Of a DNA stretch of 64,000 nt, positions 24,601-36,000 are shown piece by piece. A model generated the notes under the pieces. That model did not search any database. It saw nothing but the letters and a program-made list of their open reading frames with translations, and was not told the origin of the DNA. This stretch comes from Callorhinus ursinus. Lineage: Eukaryota > Chordata > Mammalia > Carnivora > Otariidae. The stretch spans positions 3,507,644 through 3,571,643 of the forward strand of contig NW_020313044.1 in NCBI RefSeq assembly GCF_003265705.1, given 5' to 3'. A program made the translations under genes and the position numbers. Position 1 is the first letter of the stretch; every line of letters starts with the position of its first letter.

Positions 24601-27600
24601 TCACATCACTCTCAGCTTTAGTATTCTGATCGGTTAAAAGGAGATAATAATGTGCACCTTCCAGGGCTCTTGTGAAGATTGAGGCCGTAGTATTTGGTGT
24701 GGGAGTAAGCACTTACTAAATGGAAGCCGTTATTGTAGAAGCTTCTCAGCGGCTGTGCTTGCTCCTCTTCTTTTTGTAGGCCGCAACGTTTATCGCACGC
24801 TCTTTAGGAGCAAGGCGTATGAACGGAATGAGCTGTTCCTGCCAGGCCGCATGGCCTATGTGGTAGACCTGGATGATGAGTATGCTGACACGGACATCCC
24901 CACCACACTTATCCGCAGCAAAGCGGATTGCCCCACCATGGAGGTAAGTGATCCAAGTCCGGAGAGCTTGTCACGTGGGCCTCAAACCTGGGAATCAGCC
25001 TCCATTCTGCCCTGGGCCTCATCCACCACATTTAATCCATCACTAAGTCCTGTCCACTTTTTACTTTTTAAATTTCAGTTGAATCCCTTCACTTTTCTCT
25101 ATCAGTAACATTCCAATTGAAGCCATCATGTCTTGCTGGAACTATTAAGAGATGCTCCTGTTTTGTTTCCTCGCTTTCACTCTGCTTTCTCTCCAGTATT
25201 TTATTTTATTGTTTTATTGATTTAATTCATGTGCCATATAATATGCCTTTTGAAAATGTACAATTCAGTGCCTTTCAGTATAGTCATATGCAGCCATCAC
25301 ACAATTTAAAAAAATTGTCATCCACCTCGCCCCACAAAAACTCTGTACTCTTTAGTCATAACCCTCACCATCCTCCTATCCCCCTTTCCATTGTGATTTT
25401 TACATATGGCCAGTGTGATCTTTTCAGCATGGGAATTTTTATCTCACCACACTTGAGAAGGGTTCAATATTTCTTTTCTTTTTTCTTTTAAGGATGTTCA
25501 TATATATATATATTTTTAAGATTGTATTTGTTTATTTGACAGAGAAAGAGAGACAGCGAGAGCAGGAGCACAAGCAGGGGGAGTGGGAGAGGGAGAAGCG
25601 GGCTTCCCGCCGAGCAGGGAGCCCGATGCGGGGCTCGATCCCAGGACCCTGGGACCACGACCTGAGCGGAAGGCAGCCGCTTAATGACTGAGCCATCCAG
25701 GCGCCCCTCAATATTTCTCATTATTAGGATAAAGAGTAAAATCTTTGTTGTGGCCTCTGAGCCCCTGCACCTTCTGGCCTTCTGAGCCACTTTTTCACCA
25801 TGATTCCGTTTGTTCTCCAGTGAATCCCAGCTATCTAGAATGTGCTAGATTCACTTTCTTTCTTTTACTCTTTTTTTTTTTTTTTTTTAGAGGGAGAGAG
25901 CATGAGCAGGGGCGGGAGGGGCTGAGGGAGAGAGTCTGGAGCAGGCTCCATGCCTATTTTGGAGCCCAACGTGGGGCTCAATCTCATGATCTTTAGATCA
26001 TGACCTCAGGGGCACCTGGGTGGCTCAGTCGGTTAAGCGTCTGCCTTCAGCATGAGTTGTGATGCCAGGATCCTGGGATCGAGTCCCACATTGGGCTCCC
26101 TGCTCAGCAGGGAGTCTGCTTCTCCCTCTGGCCCTCCCTCCGCTCATGCTCTCTCTCTCAAATAAATAAAATCTTAAAAAAAAAAAAAAAAAAAAGATCA
26201 TGACCTGAGCTGAAATCAAGAGTCAGGCGCCCAACCGACTGAGCCACCCAGGTGCCCCTAGATTCACTTTTGACCCAGACCTTTGTATATATCATTCTGT
26301 GTGCCTGGAATGTCCTATGATACCTCCTTTCCCTGTTTTTTACCTAGTTGATTGTAATTTATTCTTCAATTGGTTGACTGAGTGAGTGAATGAATGCATG
26401 AATGAATGAATGAATGACGAGATTCTTGCTCTGTGGGATAATACCCTTGCTGCTTGGGGTTTTCAGGCCCAGACCACACTGACCACAAATGACATCGTGA
26501 TCAGCAAGCTCACCCAGATCCTTTCCTACCTGCGGCAGGGTACCCGCAATAAGAAGCTCAAGAAGAAGGATAAAGGTAACCTGGAGGATTAGGAAGAGAA
26601 AGCTTAACTCTGGAGGGGCATCTGAGGGTGGAACCAAGGTTACCTGGAGCCTTCTATGTCTAGAACATTGGGAGGCTCCTGGGGAGCAGAAGAAAATGGG
26701 AGCAATGGAGCATTAACAAGGAGATGGTTACATCCCGGTTCTGTCTGCTTGACCTACAGAGGAAGCAGTGGTCAGCTTTGAGGCTTGAGGAGGGAGAGTA
26801 TGGGGAGCTTTTGTTATCCCACCTTCTAAACAGATGTTTAAATGGTCATTCAGAGCTGGAGAGCGTGGTTAGGCTGAGAGGGAATCAACTCAGGAATGTT
26901 TTCTTCACTGTTTTTGTATTTTAGGGAAGATGGAAGAGAAGAAACCCCCTGAGGCTGACATGAAGTATGTATCCTACCCCTGTCACCTGCTATGTGTGAG
27001 GAAAGGGCTGTGTTTCTTGTCTTTGGCATTTTGGGGAGGTCCTAATGTGAGAATCTGGAGAAATGGCCAGGGAAGATGGAAGTGTGTATGACTTGTCAGC
27101 TAGTGATCTCTGTTTTTCTAGTATATTTGAAGACATTGGGGATTATGTGCCATCCACAACCAAGACTCCTCGGGACAAGGAGCGGGAGAGATATCGGGAA
27201 CGGGAGCGTGATCGGGAGAGAGAGAGAGACCGTGACCGAGAACGGGAGCGAGAACGAGATCGGGAGAGGGAGCGGGACCGAGAGAGAGAGGAAGAGAAGA
27301 AGAGGCACAGCTACTTTGAGAAGCCGAAAGTGGATGATGAGGTGAGATATGGCCCTCGTACAAAGTGGTGAAGCTGCCCATCTCTGCCTGCTCCGCCTGA
27401 TACAGGATTTGTTTGTTATAGAGGTGCCTCAGGGCTCCATAGCAGCAACTGGGTCAACTAATCCAGGGTGGGAAGCATCCTGGAAATGAGGCAAGAAGTG
27501 GGTAGGGAAGTGATTCACAGATCAGTGAAGCAGGGGCGGGATGAGTGTGAATCCCTCATGGCCATACTCACTTCAGTTTCTGTTTTCTTTCCAGCCCATG

Positions 27601-30600
27601 GACGTCGACAAAGGTGGGTGATGGGTGAGACATCTTGCATTCGCTGTGGCAGTCTTGGGCTGAGAAACTGTCCTAGAGCTCAGAGCTGGCAAAGGTTGGG
27701 ATTGTGGGACTTCCTGGTCTGAGTTCTCATTAAGATCCATGTCTTGCTCCATGGAATAGAAAGAAGATGAATCTGGAGTTAACTGCATCTTCCTGGGCAA
27801 TGGCAGGGCATTTGCTCTGCTAGATACAGTTCCTCCAGCTGTGGGGTTCTGAAGACACGAGGGAGGTCAAACTGGCAGCATTCTGTGTACATAACCCCAT
27901 CTCAACCAGGGTAGCTCATTATTTAAGGATTCATTTATTTTCAAGAGAGAGTGTGTGCGCACCCACATGAGTGGGGGGAGGAGCCGAGGGATGGGGGAGA
28001 GAAAATCAAGCACACTTCCCACCAAGCTTGGAGCCTGACGCAGGGCTTGATCCTGTGACCTTAAGATCATGACCTGAGTGGAAACCAGGAACTGGCTGAT
28101 CAACCGACTGAGCCACCCAGGCGCCCTGAAATACCTCGTCGTTATTAGTTGGAATTTGATTAAAATTTTGTTAGCTAAAAGTTGTTTCTTTTGCTTAAAA
28201 AAAGGACTTTATGAAAACAGGTTGGAAGTATGTGTGGGGAGCAGAGATAAGTTCCTTGTTTCACAGTCTGAACAGAGTTCTCTTTTCCCCTAGGACCTGG
28301 ATCTGCTAAGGAGTTGATCAAGTCGATCAATGAAAAGTTTGCTGGGTCCGCAGGCTGGGAAGGCACTGAATCATATCCTTTTTTTCAATATGTTGTTGGA
28401 TTCTAGAAAACTGTTGTCATGTTTTCTTTCTAATTCTGCCTACTTCCCTGCTTCCCCACAACCCCCAGCCCCCACCCTGCTTCTTGCCTTTTATAGTGAA
28501 TTTTGTCAGGAATGCAATCATTATGACTTTCCCATTTCTCAATGGACCCATTCAAGTCCTTAAAGAGTTTTCATTTTGGGGCTTCTAGCCCTTGGCCCTT
28601 CCTTCTTGAAGCTTTTCTGCTATAGGTAGAATTATTTTCTTTAACATAGCATATGCTGAAGAAGCCAGAGGACAAAAAGCAGCTGGGAGACTTCTTTGGA
28701 ATGTCCAACAGCTATGCCGAGTGCTACCCAGCCACGTGTGTGAGACTGTTAAGGGAGGCTGGGATGACTGGAGAACAGGTTGTGGGGAGGGGGCTGAAGT
28801 GGCAATTGGATTACCCGGGACCGAGGGGTACTTCTTACTTGGATGAACTATTCTTTTAGGCACTGAGTGGGAGGGCTTGGGTTGGGGGTGGTGGTGGTCA
28901 TTTTTGGGCATATAGCATCTTAGTTGGGTAGGTTTCTAGATAAAGCATAGGGGTCTGGGTCTGCACCATCTGTTTAATTTGTTGCTTCTCTTTAGGATGG
29001 ATGACATGGCTGTGGATAGTGATGAGGAGGTGGATTATAGCAAAATGGACCAGGTATGGTGTTGGAAGGACGGGTGGGGAGTCTTGGCAGTTACTCTTTG
29101 GCACATATCCTCCCCACTCCCAACAGATCTGTGTCTCATTTTCTGGGACTTAACCTTCTGTCAGCTACTAAGAGCAGCAGAATTGTGGAGTCATGGGAAG
29201 CTTAACTTTCAAAGTGTTTGTACAAAATGAAATGAGATAGGCCAAAAATAGATTTATTTTTATTTTCTACAAAGTGCCAGGCTTTGATTTCCATAGTAAG
29301 CAGTAAACAAGCCTTTAGTGTATAAATAGAAAGGGTAGAAGGAATTTCAGTTTAGAAAATAATTGAATTTTATTCTAGCCAGGATTGAAATACTCTTCTC
29401 TAGTCCTAAAAACAAAAGTACTCTAGAGGGACCTGGGTGGCTCAGTCAGTTAAGCAAAAGACTCTTGATTTCAGCTCAGGTCTTGATCTCAGGGTTATGA
29501 GTTCAAGTGCTGCGTTGGGCTCCATGCTGGGTGTGCAGCCTACTTAAAAAAACAACAACAATAACAACAAAAACTCTGATACATAGCACTATTAATGATG
29601 AAGAAGTTTCATCTACTTTTTTCTTGTTTCTCTTTACTGCAATGGTTGAGCCTTGTTTAATTCCATCTTGGAGACTTGCTTAACCCTGGTTTTGCCATTT
29701 ATTAGTTTTATGACCTTGCCAGTTTGTTTTACTGCTTATGCCCCAGTTTACTCATCAGGAGAGTGGAGAGGAATATGGTTCTCTTTTAATAGAGTTTGAG
29801 AGAATTAAATATGTGTTTAGTGTTCAGAACAATGCCCAGTACATAGTAAGTACATAGTAAGCATTTATTATTATTTATCAGGGTGGGATTTATGAATAAT
29901 GAAACAGGATTGTGAGAGAACATGGCTTTAATAAGGGCTAAAATTGTTTCCATGACATTTCTTCCTTCCGTGTCCCCTTTCTGTCTTCCAACAGGGTAAT
30001 AAGAAAGGACCCTTAGGCCGCTGGGACTTTGATACCCAGGAGGAATACAGCGAGTATATGAACAACAAGGAGGCTTTGCCCAAGTGAGTCGGTCCTAAAT
30101 ATGGCCAGGGAGTGAGGAGAGGGATGATGGTGGGGTGGGCTAGCCTTCACCAGGTTAGAGGGGATTCCTAAGCAGGTTCTTTAGTCACAGGGCCATCTGG
30201 AAACACGTTGGTACTGCTGTGCAACCTCTGGTGCCTTCTTTCCCCCAACTGTCCTTTATTTTTCTCAGAGCTGCATTCCAGTATGGCATCAAGATGTCTG
30301 AAGGGCGGAAAACCAGGCGCTTCAAGGAAACCAATGATAAGGCAGAGCTTGATCGCCAGTGGAAGAAGATTAGTGCAGTAAGTGAGATCACCCCTTGGGT
30401 GGACTTCAGCTGGGAGGAGACACTGGCCCACAGATGCAGGAACAGGCAGGGGGTTGGAGAGCCAAGGAAGTAGGAGAGAGGTCAGCGTGTTGCCTCAGGT
30501 GATCTTAGACTGACAGCGTAACTGTTGAGTGTAACTGTTCTTTTTTGTAGATCATTGAGAAGAGGAAGAAGATGGAGGCTGATGGGTGAGCATCAGCATT

Positions 30601-30700
30601 CTTCTTCTGGGGCACTGTGGGAATTGCTCAGAGTGTAGATCTTATGCTGACTCACTTCTCCTTCCATTGCAGAGTTGAAGTGAAAAGACCAAAATACTAA
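18625..30700 (+). CDS. IK: IK (RED), spliceosome B-complex protein
   Basis: Twenty coding exons give 555 aa (human 557): 18625-18640, 19191-19257, 21137-21229, 21719-21778, 22833-23000, 23156-23270, 23717-23787, 23883-23929, 24780-24943, 26467-26575, 26925-26964, 27122-27341, 27595-27613, 28294-28372, 28655-28735, 28996-29053, 29995-30083, 30269-30377, 30551-30585 and 30673-30700. IK/RED works with SMU1 in the nucleus during spliceosome activation. The start MPERDSEPF and the end VEVKRPKY match human. Exon 12 encodes the Arg/Glu/Asp repeat that names RED (about residues 333-375); it is low-complexity charged sequence. Exon 13 is a 19-base microexon. Intron 14 is U12-type and must end in AT to keep the conserved ESLKKPEDKK junction. 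Intron 2 holds old L1 3' sequence and two SINEs; introns 4 and 8 hold MIRs. Confidence 0.96.
19797..20007 (-). repeat. Can-SINE (IK intron 2)
   Basis: Minus-strand SINE of an older subtype (AAAACCAAGAGTCAGACACTC), ending GTACCCC, with an AAGGAC repeat on both sides. Confidence 0.88.
20567..20772 (+). repeat. Can-SINE (IK intron 2)
   Basis: Full-length plus-strand SINE flanked by AAGCTGAAATTGA on both sides. Confidence 0.94.
21940..22165 (+). repeat. MIR in IK intron 4
   Basis: MIR-like order: TTTGGAGTCAGTG, TAGTCGTGGGCATATTGAC, CCCCAGTATTCTCATGGGTA, TGCCTGGCATACTGTAACC. Confidence 0.75.
22275..22482 (-). repeat. Can-SINE (IK intron 4)
   Basis: Minus-strand SINE flanked by AGGAATGATTTTC at 22262-22274 and 22483-22495. 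Confidence 0.94.
23400..23680 (+). repeat. L2 3' fragment in IK intron 6
   Basis: AACCTTCCCTGATGACC, TTGTTGTCTCTTCTGCTGTA, AGCTCCATTAGGGCAAGGAC and CCTGGCACAATG follow the usual L2 end. Confidence 0.7.
24510..24735 (+). repeat. MIR in IK intron 8
   Basis: GTAGTTAGACAGCCTAGGTC, TAGCTGTATGACTTCAGGTA and TAAAAGGAGATAATAATGTG match MIR. A second, weaker MIR-like piece lies at about 24215-24330. Confidence 0.75.
25205..25440 (+). repeat. Old L1 3' fragment in IK intron 9
   Basis: TGTACAATTCAGTGCCTTTC, GTATAGTCATATGCAGCCAT and CACC...CCCATT type text resembles an L1M 3' UTR. Confidence 0.55.
25476..25707 (-). repeat. Can-SINE (IK intron 9)
   Basis: Minus-strand SINE with a (TA)n run in its tail, ending GCGCCCC. 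TCAATATTTCT occurs on both sides. Confidence 0.9.
25869..26258 (-). repeat. Can-SINE split by a younger SINE
   Basis: The older minus-strand copy lies in two parts, 25869-26008 and 26195-26258. CTAGATTCACTTT occurs before and after the whole unit, the outer target duplication. Confidence 0.93.
26009..26194 (+). repeat. Can-SINE nested inside another Can-SINE
   Basis: Young full-length plus-strand copy with a long poly-A tail. AGATCATGACCT(C/G)A, part of the host SINE, is duplicated at 25995-26008 and 26195-26208. Confidence 0.95.
27924..28126 (-). repeat. Can-SINE (IK intron 13)
   Basis: Minus-strand SINE with diverged body, ending AGCCACCCAGGCGCCC. Confidence 0.88.
28373..28654 (+). other. 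IK: IK intron 14, U12-type with apparent AT-AT ends
   Basis: The intron starts ATATCCTTTT, a perfect U12 donor. TTTCTTTAAC at 28636-28645 fits the U12 branch site, 10 bases before the 3' end. Exon 14 ends GAA TC, and the next exon must supply one base before CTG AAG AAG. Only cutting after ...GCATAT does this; the nearby AC and AG sites both lead to stop codons. Confidence 0.8.
29428..29573 (+). repeat. Older tRNA-SINE (IK intron 16)
   Basis: The head resembles GGGACCTGGGTGGCTCAGTC, followed by GGTTATGAGTTCAAG (B-box-like) and an A-rich (CAA)n tail, with no CT tract. Confidence 0.85.
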
Positions 30701-30833
30701 TCTCCAGTTCCAAGTCCAAAAATATTCCCCACAAGGATGGGCTCACCAGTGCTTGCTTTCTACAATTCCCCAAATAGTTGCAAGGTCTCTTTGTGAATGT
30801 ATATAAAATGTTATTGTATAATCATTTAGTTCC

Positions 30834-30839
30834 ATTAAA
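30834..30839 (+). terminator. IK: IK poly(A) signal (ATTAAA)
   Basis: ATTAAA about 135 bases after the IK stop; no AATAAA is nearer. Confidence 0.75.
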
Positions 30840-31829
30840 TCTGGCTAATCTACCATCATGTCTTCTCTGTTTGAGCATCCTCCCTCCCGGGCCCCTGAAG
30901 CACTAAGAGGGCTACTAATTCCACTGATTGTGTAAAATGCCCAGGCAGAAAAGTTAGCTTTCCTTGAGCTGTGGTTCTAGATTCCTAGACAGTAAGGATC
31001 CTAGCCAGGAGGCCTAGTGGAGAACTAATGACCTCACTGATGGGCAAGAGGTAGATAGAGGAACGTAAGGATGGTTGGTCTCAAATGTCAGACTCATTCA
31101 GGCCCATTTGGGGGCCCACTTTTAGCACAGAGATTCCCTGGGAATTAGGGTCCACCCAGTGGGCTGCCAGTCTGATCCCAAGGTTGTGCAGGACTAGGCT
31201 GTAGGTGAAGACGGCTGATGAGAATCCCTTGGGGAACAAAAATGGATTTATGCCCTCCTGAGCGCTTTAGTAATTCTAAGCACAAATTGCTGCTGCTTTG
31301 GCTGAAGGGATAACCTTGGGGAAGTGCCTTGGGGGATTCTTATGCTAAGCCCGCAGGGTGTGGTGCCCTTCAACACCCGAAATGTTTGCCAAAGGCTCTG
31401 GCCTCTGAATCATTCCATCCCTAACCTTTTCCTCCTTTCTGCTCATTGCCAGCACTTTGGTCTGGTGCTCATAAGGATCATCCCCTTTTTTCTGGCTGGG
31501 TCCCTAGCTGCCATTGCCTGCCCTGAGCCTAAGACCTCGGATCAGCACATATAAGGAAAGCTAGAAGACCACTTTAACCTTGCCTTGCCTTTGGTCACTT
31601 TCAGCTTGATAGGGCAAGAACATTTGAGGAAGGCAGCTTTGCGTATGGCCTCTAGGAGGTTGAAATTGGGCTCTGTCTGCAATAGCACCTAGAATGCCTA
31701 GTATCAGACAGTAAAGGACACCCTGGTTTTCATGGTTGTAGGCATTGGTCCCAGTTAAGAAAGAGGTCACAGAGACCTGGCTTAGATGAAGATACTTAGA
31801 GGGTCATTAAATTTAAGACCTGGGGGTTG

Positions 31830-31936
31830 GGGTTTGTGGCTGGCTCAGTCTGTAGAACATGTGACTCTTGATGTCAGGGTCCTGAGTTCAAGCCTTGGGC
31901 AACATTGGGCAAAGAGCTTACTTAGAAAACCAGAAA
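31830..31936 (+). repeat. Short tRNA-SINE
   Basis: Contains TGGCTCAGTCTGTAGAACAT and GTCCTGAGTTCAAGCC. ACCTGGGGGTTG flanks it on both sides. Confidence 0.8.
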
Positions 31937-31978
31937 ACCTGGGGGTTGATGGTCCATTTAAAAAATCCATTTCTGCAG

Positions 31979-32085
31979 GGGAGCCTGGCTGGCTGGCTCA
32001 GTTGGCAGAACATGGGACTCCTAATCTCAACGGTTGTGTGTTAAAGCCCCATGCCGGGTGTTGAGCTTACTTAAAAATAAAATCA
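31979..32085 (+). repeat. Short tRNA-SINE
   Basis: Head GGGGAGCCTGGCTGGCTGGC, internal CATGGGACTCCTAATCTC and tail CTTAAAAATAAAATC, with a TTTCTGCA repeat at both ends. Confidence 0.8.
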
Positions 32086-32940
32086 GTTTCTGCAAATATC
32101 ACCAAGCCTTGTGGACATGCCCAGGGTCCTCTGGTTGGCCACATGGTGAGTGACAAGGACCCCCAACACCACATGGCAACTTTTCCATTCACACAGGACA
32201 TACAGCTTCTCTGAGGTCCCTCACCTCACTTTCATCTCCCATTGAGGGGGTTGGGCATCAGTATATAAGATGTCTTAGAAGGCTTAGTAGCACAGTGATG
32301 TGAGAAGTTTCTCTGCAGTCCCAGGGGCTTGTGCTATTTGCCCCACCACAGAGTGTTCCCATCATTATGGAACCTGTGATAACCAGAATGTTCAGAACGT
32401 CGACTGTGGTGCCCGTTTTCCTCTTAAGCAACTCCTTGCCAGCTCTGAGCACTGCTGGCCTGGCCCTCTGAGGGTATGCAGCCAAACTGTAGGAACCGGC
32501 AGGGCGCTGTTCCTTTGGCCCCGAAGATGTTGAGCATAGGCCGCAGCAGTTTAAGCGTGTGCTTGGCCTGCCTGACGTCCACGACCTCCACATACCGAAT
32601 TCTCGCGGTGTGGGGCTTTCGTTGCTTCCGGACGAACCTGGAGGCTGCTCTTGGGTGTCACCAAGCCATGAAAGGCTGGCGTCCCCCTTCCCTATCCTGA
32701 GGGCAGTAAATCATCCTTACAGGGAGTCCCAAACTGTCAGCATCGATCAGGATGAGGGGAAAGGACAGTTCCCAACTTTACGTGACGTGATCAAGGACAG
32801 CATTGACAGTCGCGCCGTCTACCTGGCCCAGCAAAGGGCCACGGTAACACGGACATGCTGCTCTCTGACAAGGGCCGGGTCCCTGGGATCCACTCCACCT
32901 ACACTGGCTGGGGCCGACCCGCCTTTGCCCGGCTTAGCGC

Positions 32941-32972
32941 CACTTCCGGCTCCGCCCCCAAGGCGGAAGTGG
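32941..32972. promoter_or_regulatory. WDR55: WDR55 promoter, inverted ETS pair
   Basis: CACTTCCGGC and GCGGAAGTGG face each other around a GC box (CCGCCCCC), about 80-110 bp upstream of the WDR55 ATG. No TATA box was seen. Confidence 0.65.
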
Positions 32973-33053
32973 AATCTGGGCCGCACCTCCAGGCCAGTGG
33001 GAGGGTTTTGGGCTCTCAGCTCTACTGTTGATCTGCTCGGAGTCCTTCGGTGC

Positions 33054-36000
33054 ATGGACCGCACGTGTGAGGAGAGGCCCACCCAGGATGGGAGCGACGA
33101 GGAGAACCCCGACTCCACGGAAACCCCGGTCCGCATCCGAGACACCCCGGAAGACATCATGCTGGAAGCCCCGGCCAGCGGGCTGGCGTTCCATCCGGCC
33201 CGCGACCTCCTGGCGGCGGGGGACGTGGACGGGGACGTGTTCGTGTAAGTGCTGGGCAGGGCTCGGGGCTGCGAGATCTGGAAGCTCCTTAGGGATGGAG
33301 GTGGGATGAGGAGAGAAAGGTGCAAAGACACAAATCTTGACTCATCTGATCCGATTCGTTCAAGAACATTTGGTTTTAAACCAGTTAACACACAAATCTC
33401 TTGAGACAACTGAAAGGAAGACAAAGTGGCTGGAACGTCCCGACAAAGCCCAGAGACAGTAGGACAAGGAGGCGTTCAGGACACTGTTATTTTTCAATGG
33501 ATTATTTTACTGAGCCTGAAACGGGTTGAATGGGCCCCCTCCGCTTTGCTTCTTGCCTGCTTTAATCTTTAAAAACACAAATCTAACCACCTCTCTTTCT
33601 TGATTAAAACCCCTCAGTAGTTTACCTTTGTTTTTAGGATTAAGTCAAAACTCTTTAATGTGGCTTTTAGGGTCTTGGCCATCTGGTTCTCGCTCACTTT
33701 CCCCTTACTTTCAGTGCTCATTCATTCTTACCTTTTGAATGTATCTTAAATCCTCAGTTCTTTTGCGGGTTATTCCTTCTGCCTGGAAAACTTTCCCCTC
33801 ATTTGTATCCACTATCTCTGAGTTCTCAACATCTCTACACTTGCCCTCCCGTTCCCCAGACTAAATTAGATTACCCATCAGATACTGCTGCGTTGGCACC
33901 AGATAACTTTCCCTCATAAACTTCGTATGGTTTGCAATCCTACATCCATTTGTGTAATTATTTGAATGCTTGTCCCCTTCACTAAAAAAAAAAGTTTTTC
34001 AAACTTTTTGACCTTGCCCCACACCAAAAATAATTTTTGTGTGATGCACCCCGATATTTCCTGGTTTATTACATTGTTATTGCAGGCACACAGACATAAA
34101 ATGCTGATGGCAGCTCACTAATGGGTCATGACTGGAGTCTGAAAAACACTTTTCTGTAATCTGTAGTCTGTTTTGTTCTCCATTATATCTCCTGCTTCTA
34201 GACCATGTTAGGTGCTCAATACGTGTCTGATTTTGAACAAGAGAAGTAGGCTGGACGCAGTGAAAAGTCATTGGAGGTTTTAACCAGAAGAGTTGTGCTT
34301 CAGATTTACTTAATGACATTAAACCTCAACCTCCTCATTAGCTTCAGTCACCTTGGGCAAGTTCACTTCCATATTTTCATCCTCAAAAATGGAAGTAGTG
34401 CAGGCATATCTCTGAGATATTGCAGGTTTGGCTCCAGACCGTCGCAATAAAGTGAGTCACACAAATTTTTCGGTTTCCCAGTTCATAGAAGTATATTCTA
34501 TACTGCAGTCTATTAAATGTGCCTTAGCATTATGTCTAAAAAACAATATACATACCTTAATTAAAAAATACTTTATTGCTAAAAAATGCTAACCGTCATG
34601 AGTGAGTCATAATCACTGGTCACAGATCACCGTAACAAATAGAATGAAAAAGACTGAAATATTGTGAGGATTACCAAAATGTGACAGAGACACAAAGTAA
34701 GCAGATGGTGTTGGAAAAATGGCACGGACAGACATGCTCCATACAGGGTTGCCACAGACCTTCAGTTTGTAAAACATGCAGTGTCTGTGAAGCACAATAA
34801 AAGGAGGTATGCCTGGACCGACCTTGCAGAGCAGTCAGGTGTATACTGAGTTCAACAAATGTGGGTTCCTTTCTATTACTATTCATACTTACTTCATGCC
34901 AGACACTTGGGGGTCACTCTGAACCTCCACCTTTACTCACGTTAACATTGCTTCAGTTTGTCTCCTCTTCCCTACCCTCAGCCACTGCCTTTTGGCAGGC
35001 TTCTGACTTCTTCCATGACCATTCCAAAGAGGTTCCTTTTCCCATAGGATTAAATTCATACTTCTGCTTGGCCTATATGGTCTCAAGTCCAGTCCAACCC
35101 AGCTTTCCAGATTCAGCCATTTCACTCTCCTGCCACTGGAACCCTCCTCATTCCTTGTCTCTGCCCTAGAAGGGACATTGATTATCTGCCTCCAGTATCT
35201 GCCAGATGAACTACTTATTCTTCGTGACCCAACTCACATCTTGACCTTAGCTTTCCAGGGCTCTTTCCACATGCTAGGCACTGGGACAGAGCAAATAAGG
35301 AGACTCTGTTCTGCTCACCGAAACTCCCTAGCAATTAAGTACTTTGTCATCTGGCCCTTTTTGAAGATCTGCTCTGAGGTAGGCACTAGGGATACACTCT
35401 GGACAAGTACTTGCCTCAAAGTTGAGCTTCCAGGCTGGCCCTTCTCTGGTCCACCTCCATTTTGATCCTACCTCCTTTTCCGCATGTGGCCACAATATTC
35501 TGTAATTAGTTTTAACTTTCTTTAGCTCATGTAGACCTGGAGTACAAGAGCCCTTTTGTTAATTTTTGTATTTCAAACTCCTGGGGCTATTCTTTTAAGA
35601 TTTTTATTTGAGAATGAGACTCAGAGCACAAGCTGGGGGAGGGGCAGAGGGTGAGGAAGAGGGAGAAGCAGACTCCCTGCTGAGCAAGGAGTCGATCCTA
35701 GGACTCTGGGATTATGACCTGAGCTGAAGGCGGACGCTTAACCGACTTGAGCCACCCAGACGCCCCTGTTCTGTCTTTAGCACATAGTTCATGCCCTCCG
35801 TAGTGGTCCAGATCTAGTATTTCCCCACGCTGGGGCTTTTAAGGATGACGTGGGGTCAGTTCACAAAGAAGTCCTGAACAAATGTACTTTGAATGTGTGC
35901 TGAATTAAAGACTGAACATCTGAAAATGGAAAAATGGGATGGTAAGCCCCGTGGGTTTGGTGGTGTGTAAGCAGCAGTTCCTAGAGAGGTGGAAGGTTGA

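Larger units (their letters stand above)
30870..32930. other. IK-WDR55 intergenic region
   Basis: No gene was recognised. Two short tRNA-SINEs lie near 31.8-32.1 kb. The stretch 32290-32900 is repeat free and has long open frames on both strands (minus 32258-32593; plus 32559 into WDR55) with no ATG-led reading that I recognise. Confidence 0.5.

Noticed and set aside
27096..27308. Leu/Pro/Ser-rich open frames antisense to IK exon 12
   Set aside because: They are reverse translations of the Arg/Glu/Asp repeat.
32559..33053. In-frame upstream extension of WDR55 (165 codons)
   Set aside because: The frame is open but has no ATG before the one at 33054, and human WDR55 starts at the equivalent Met.
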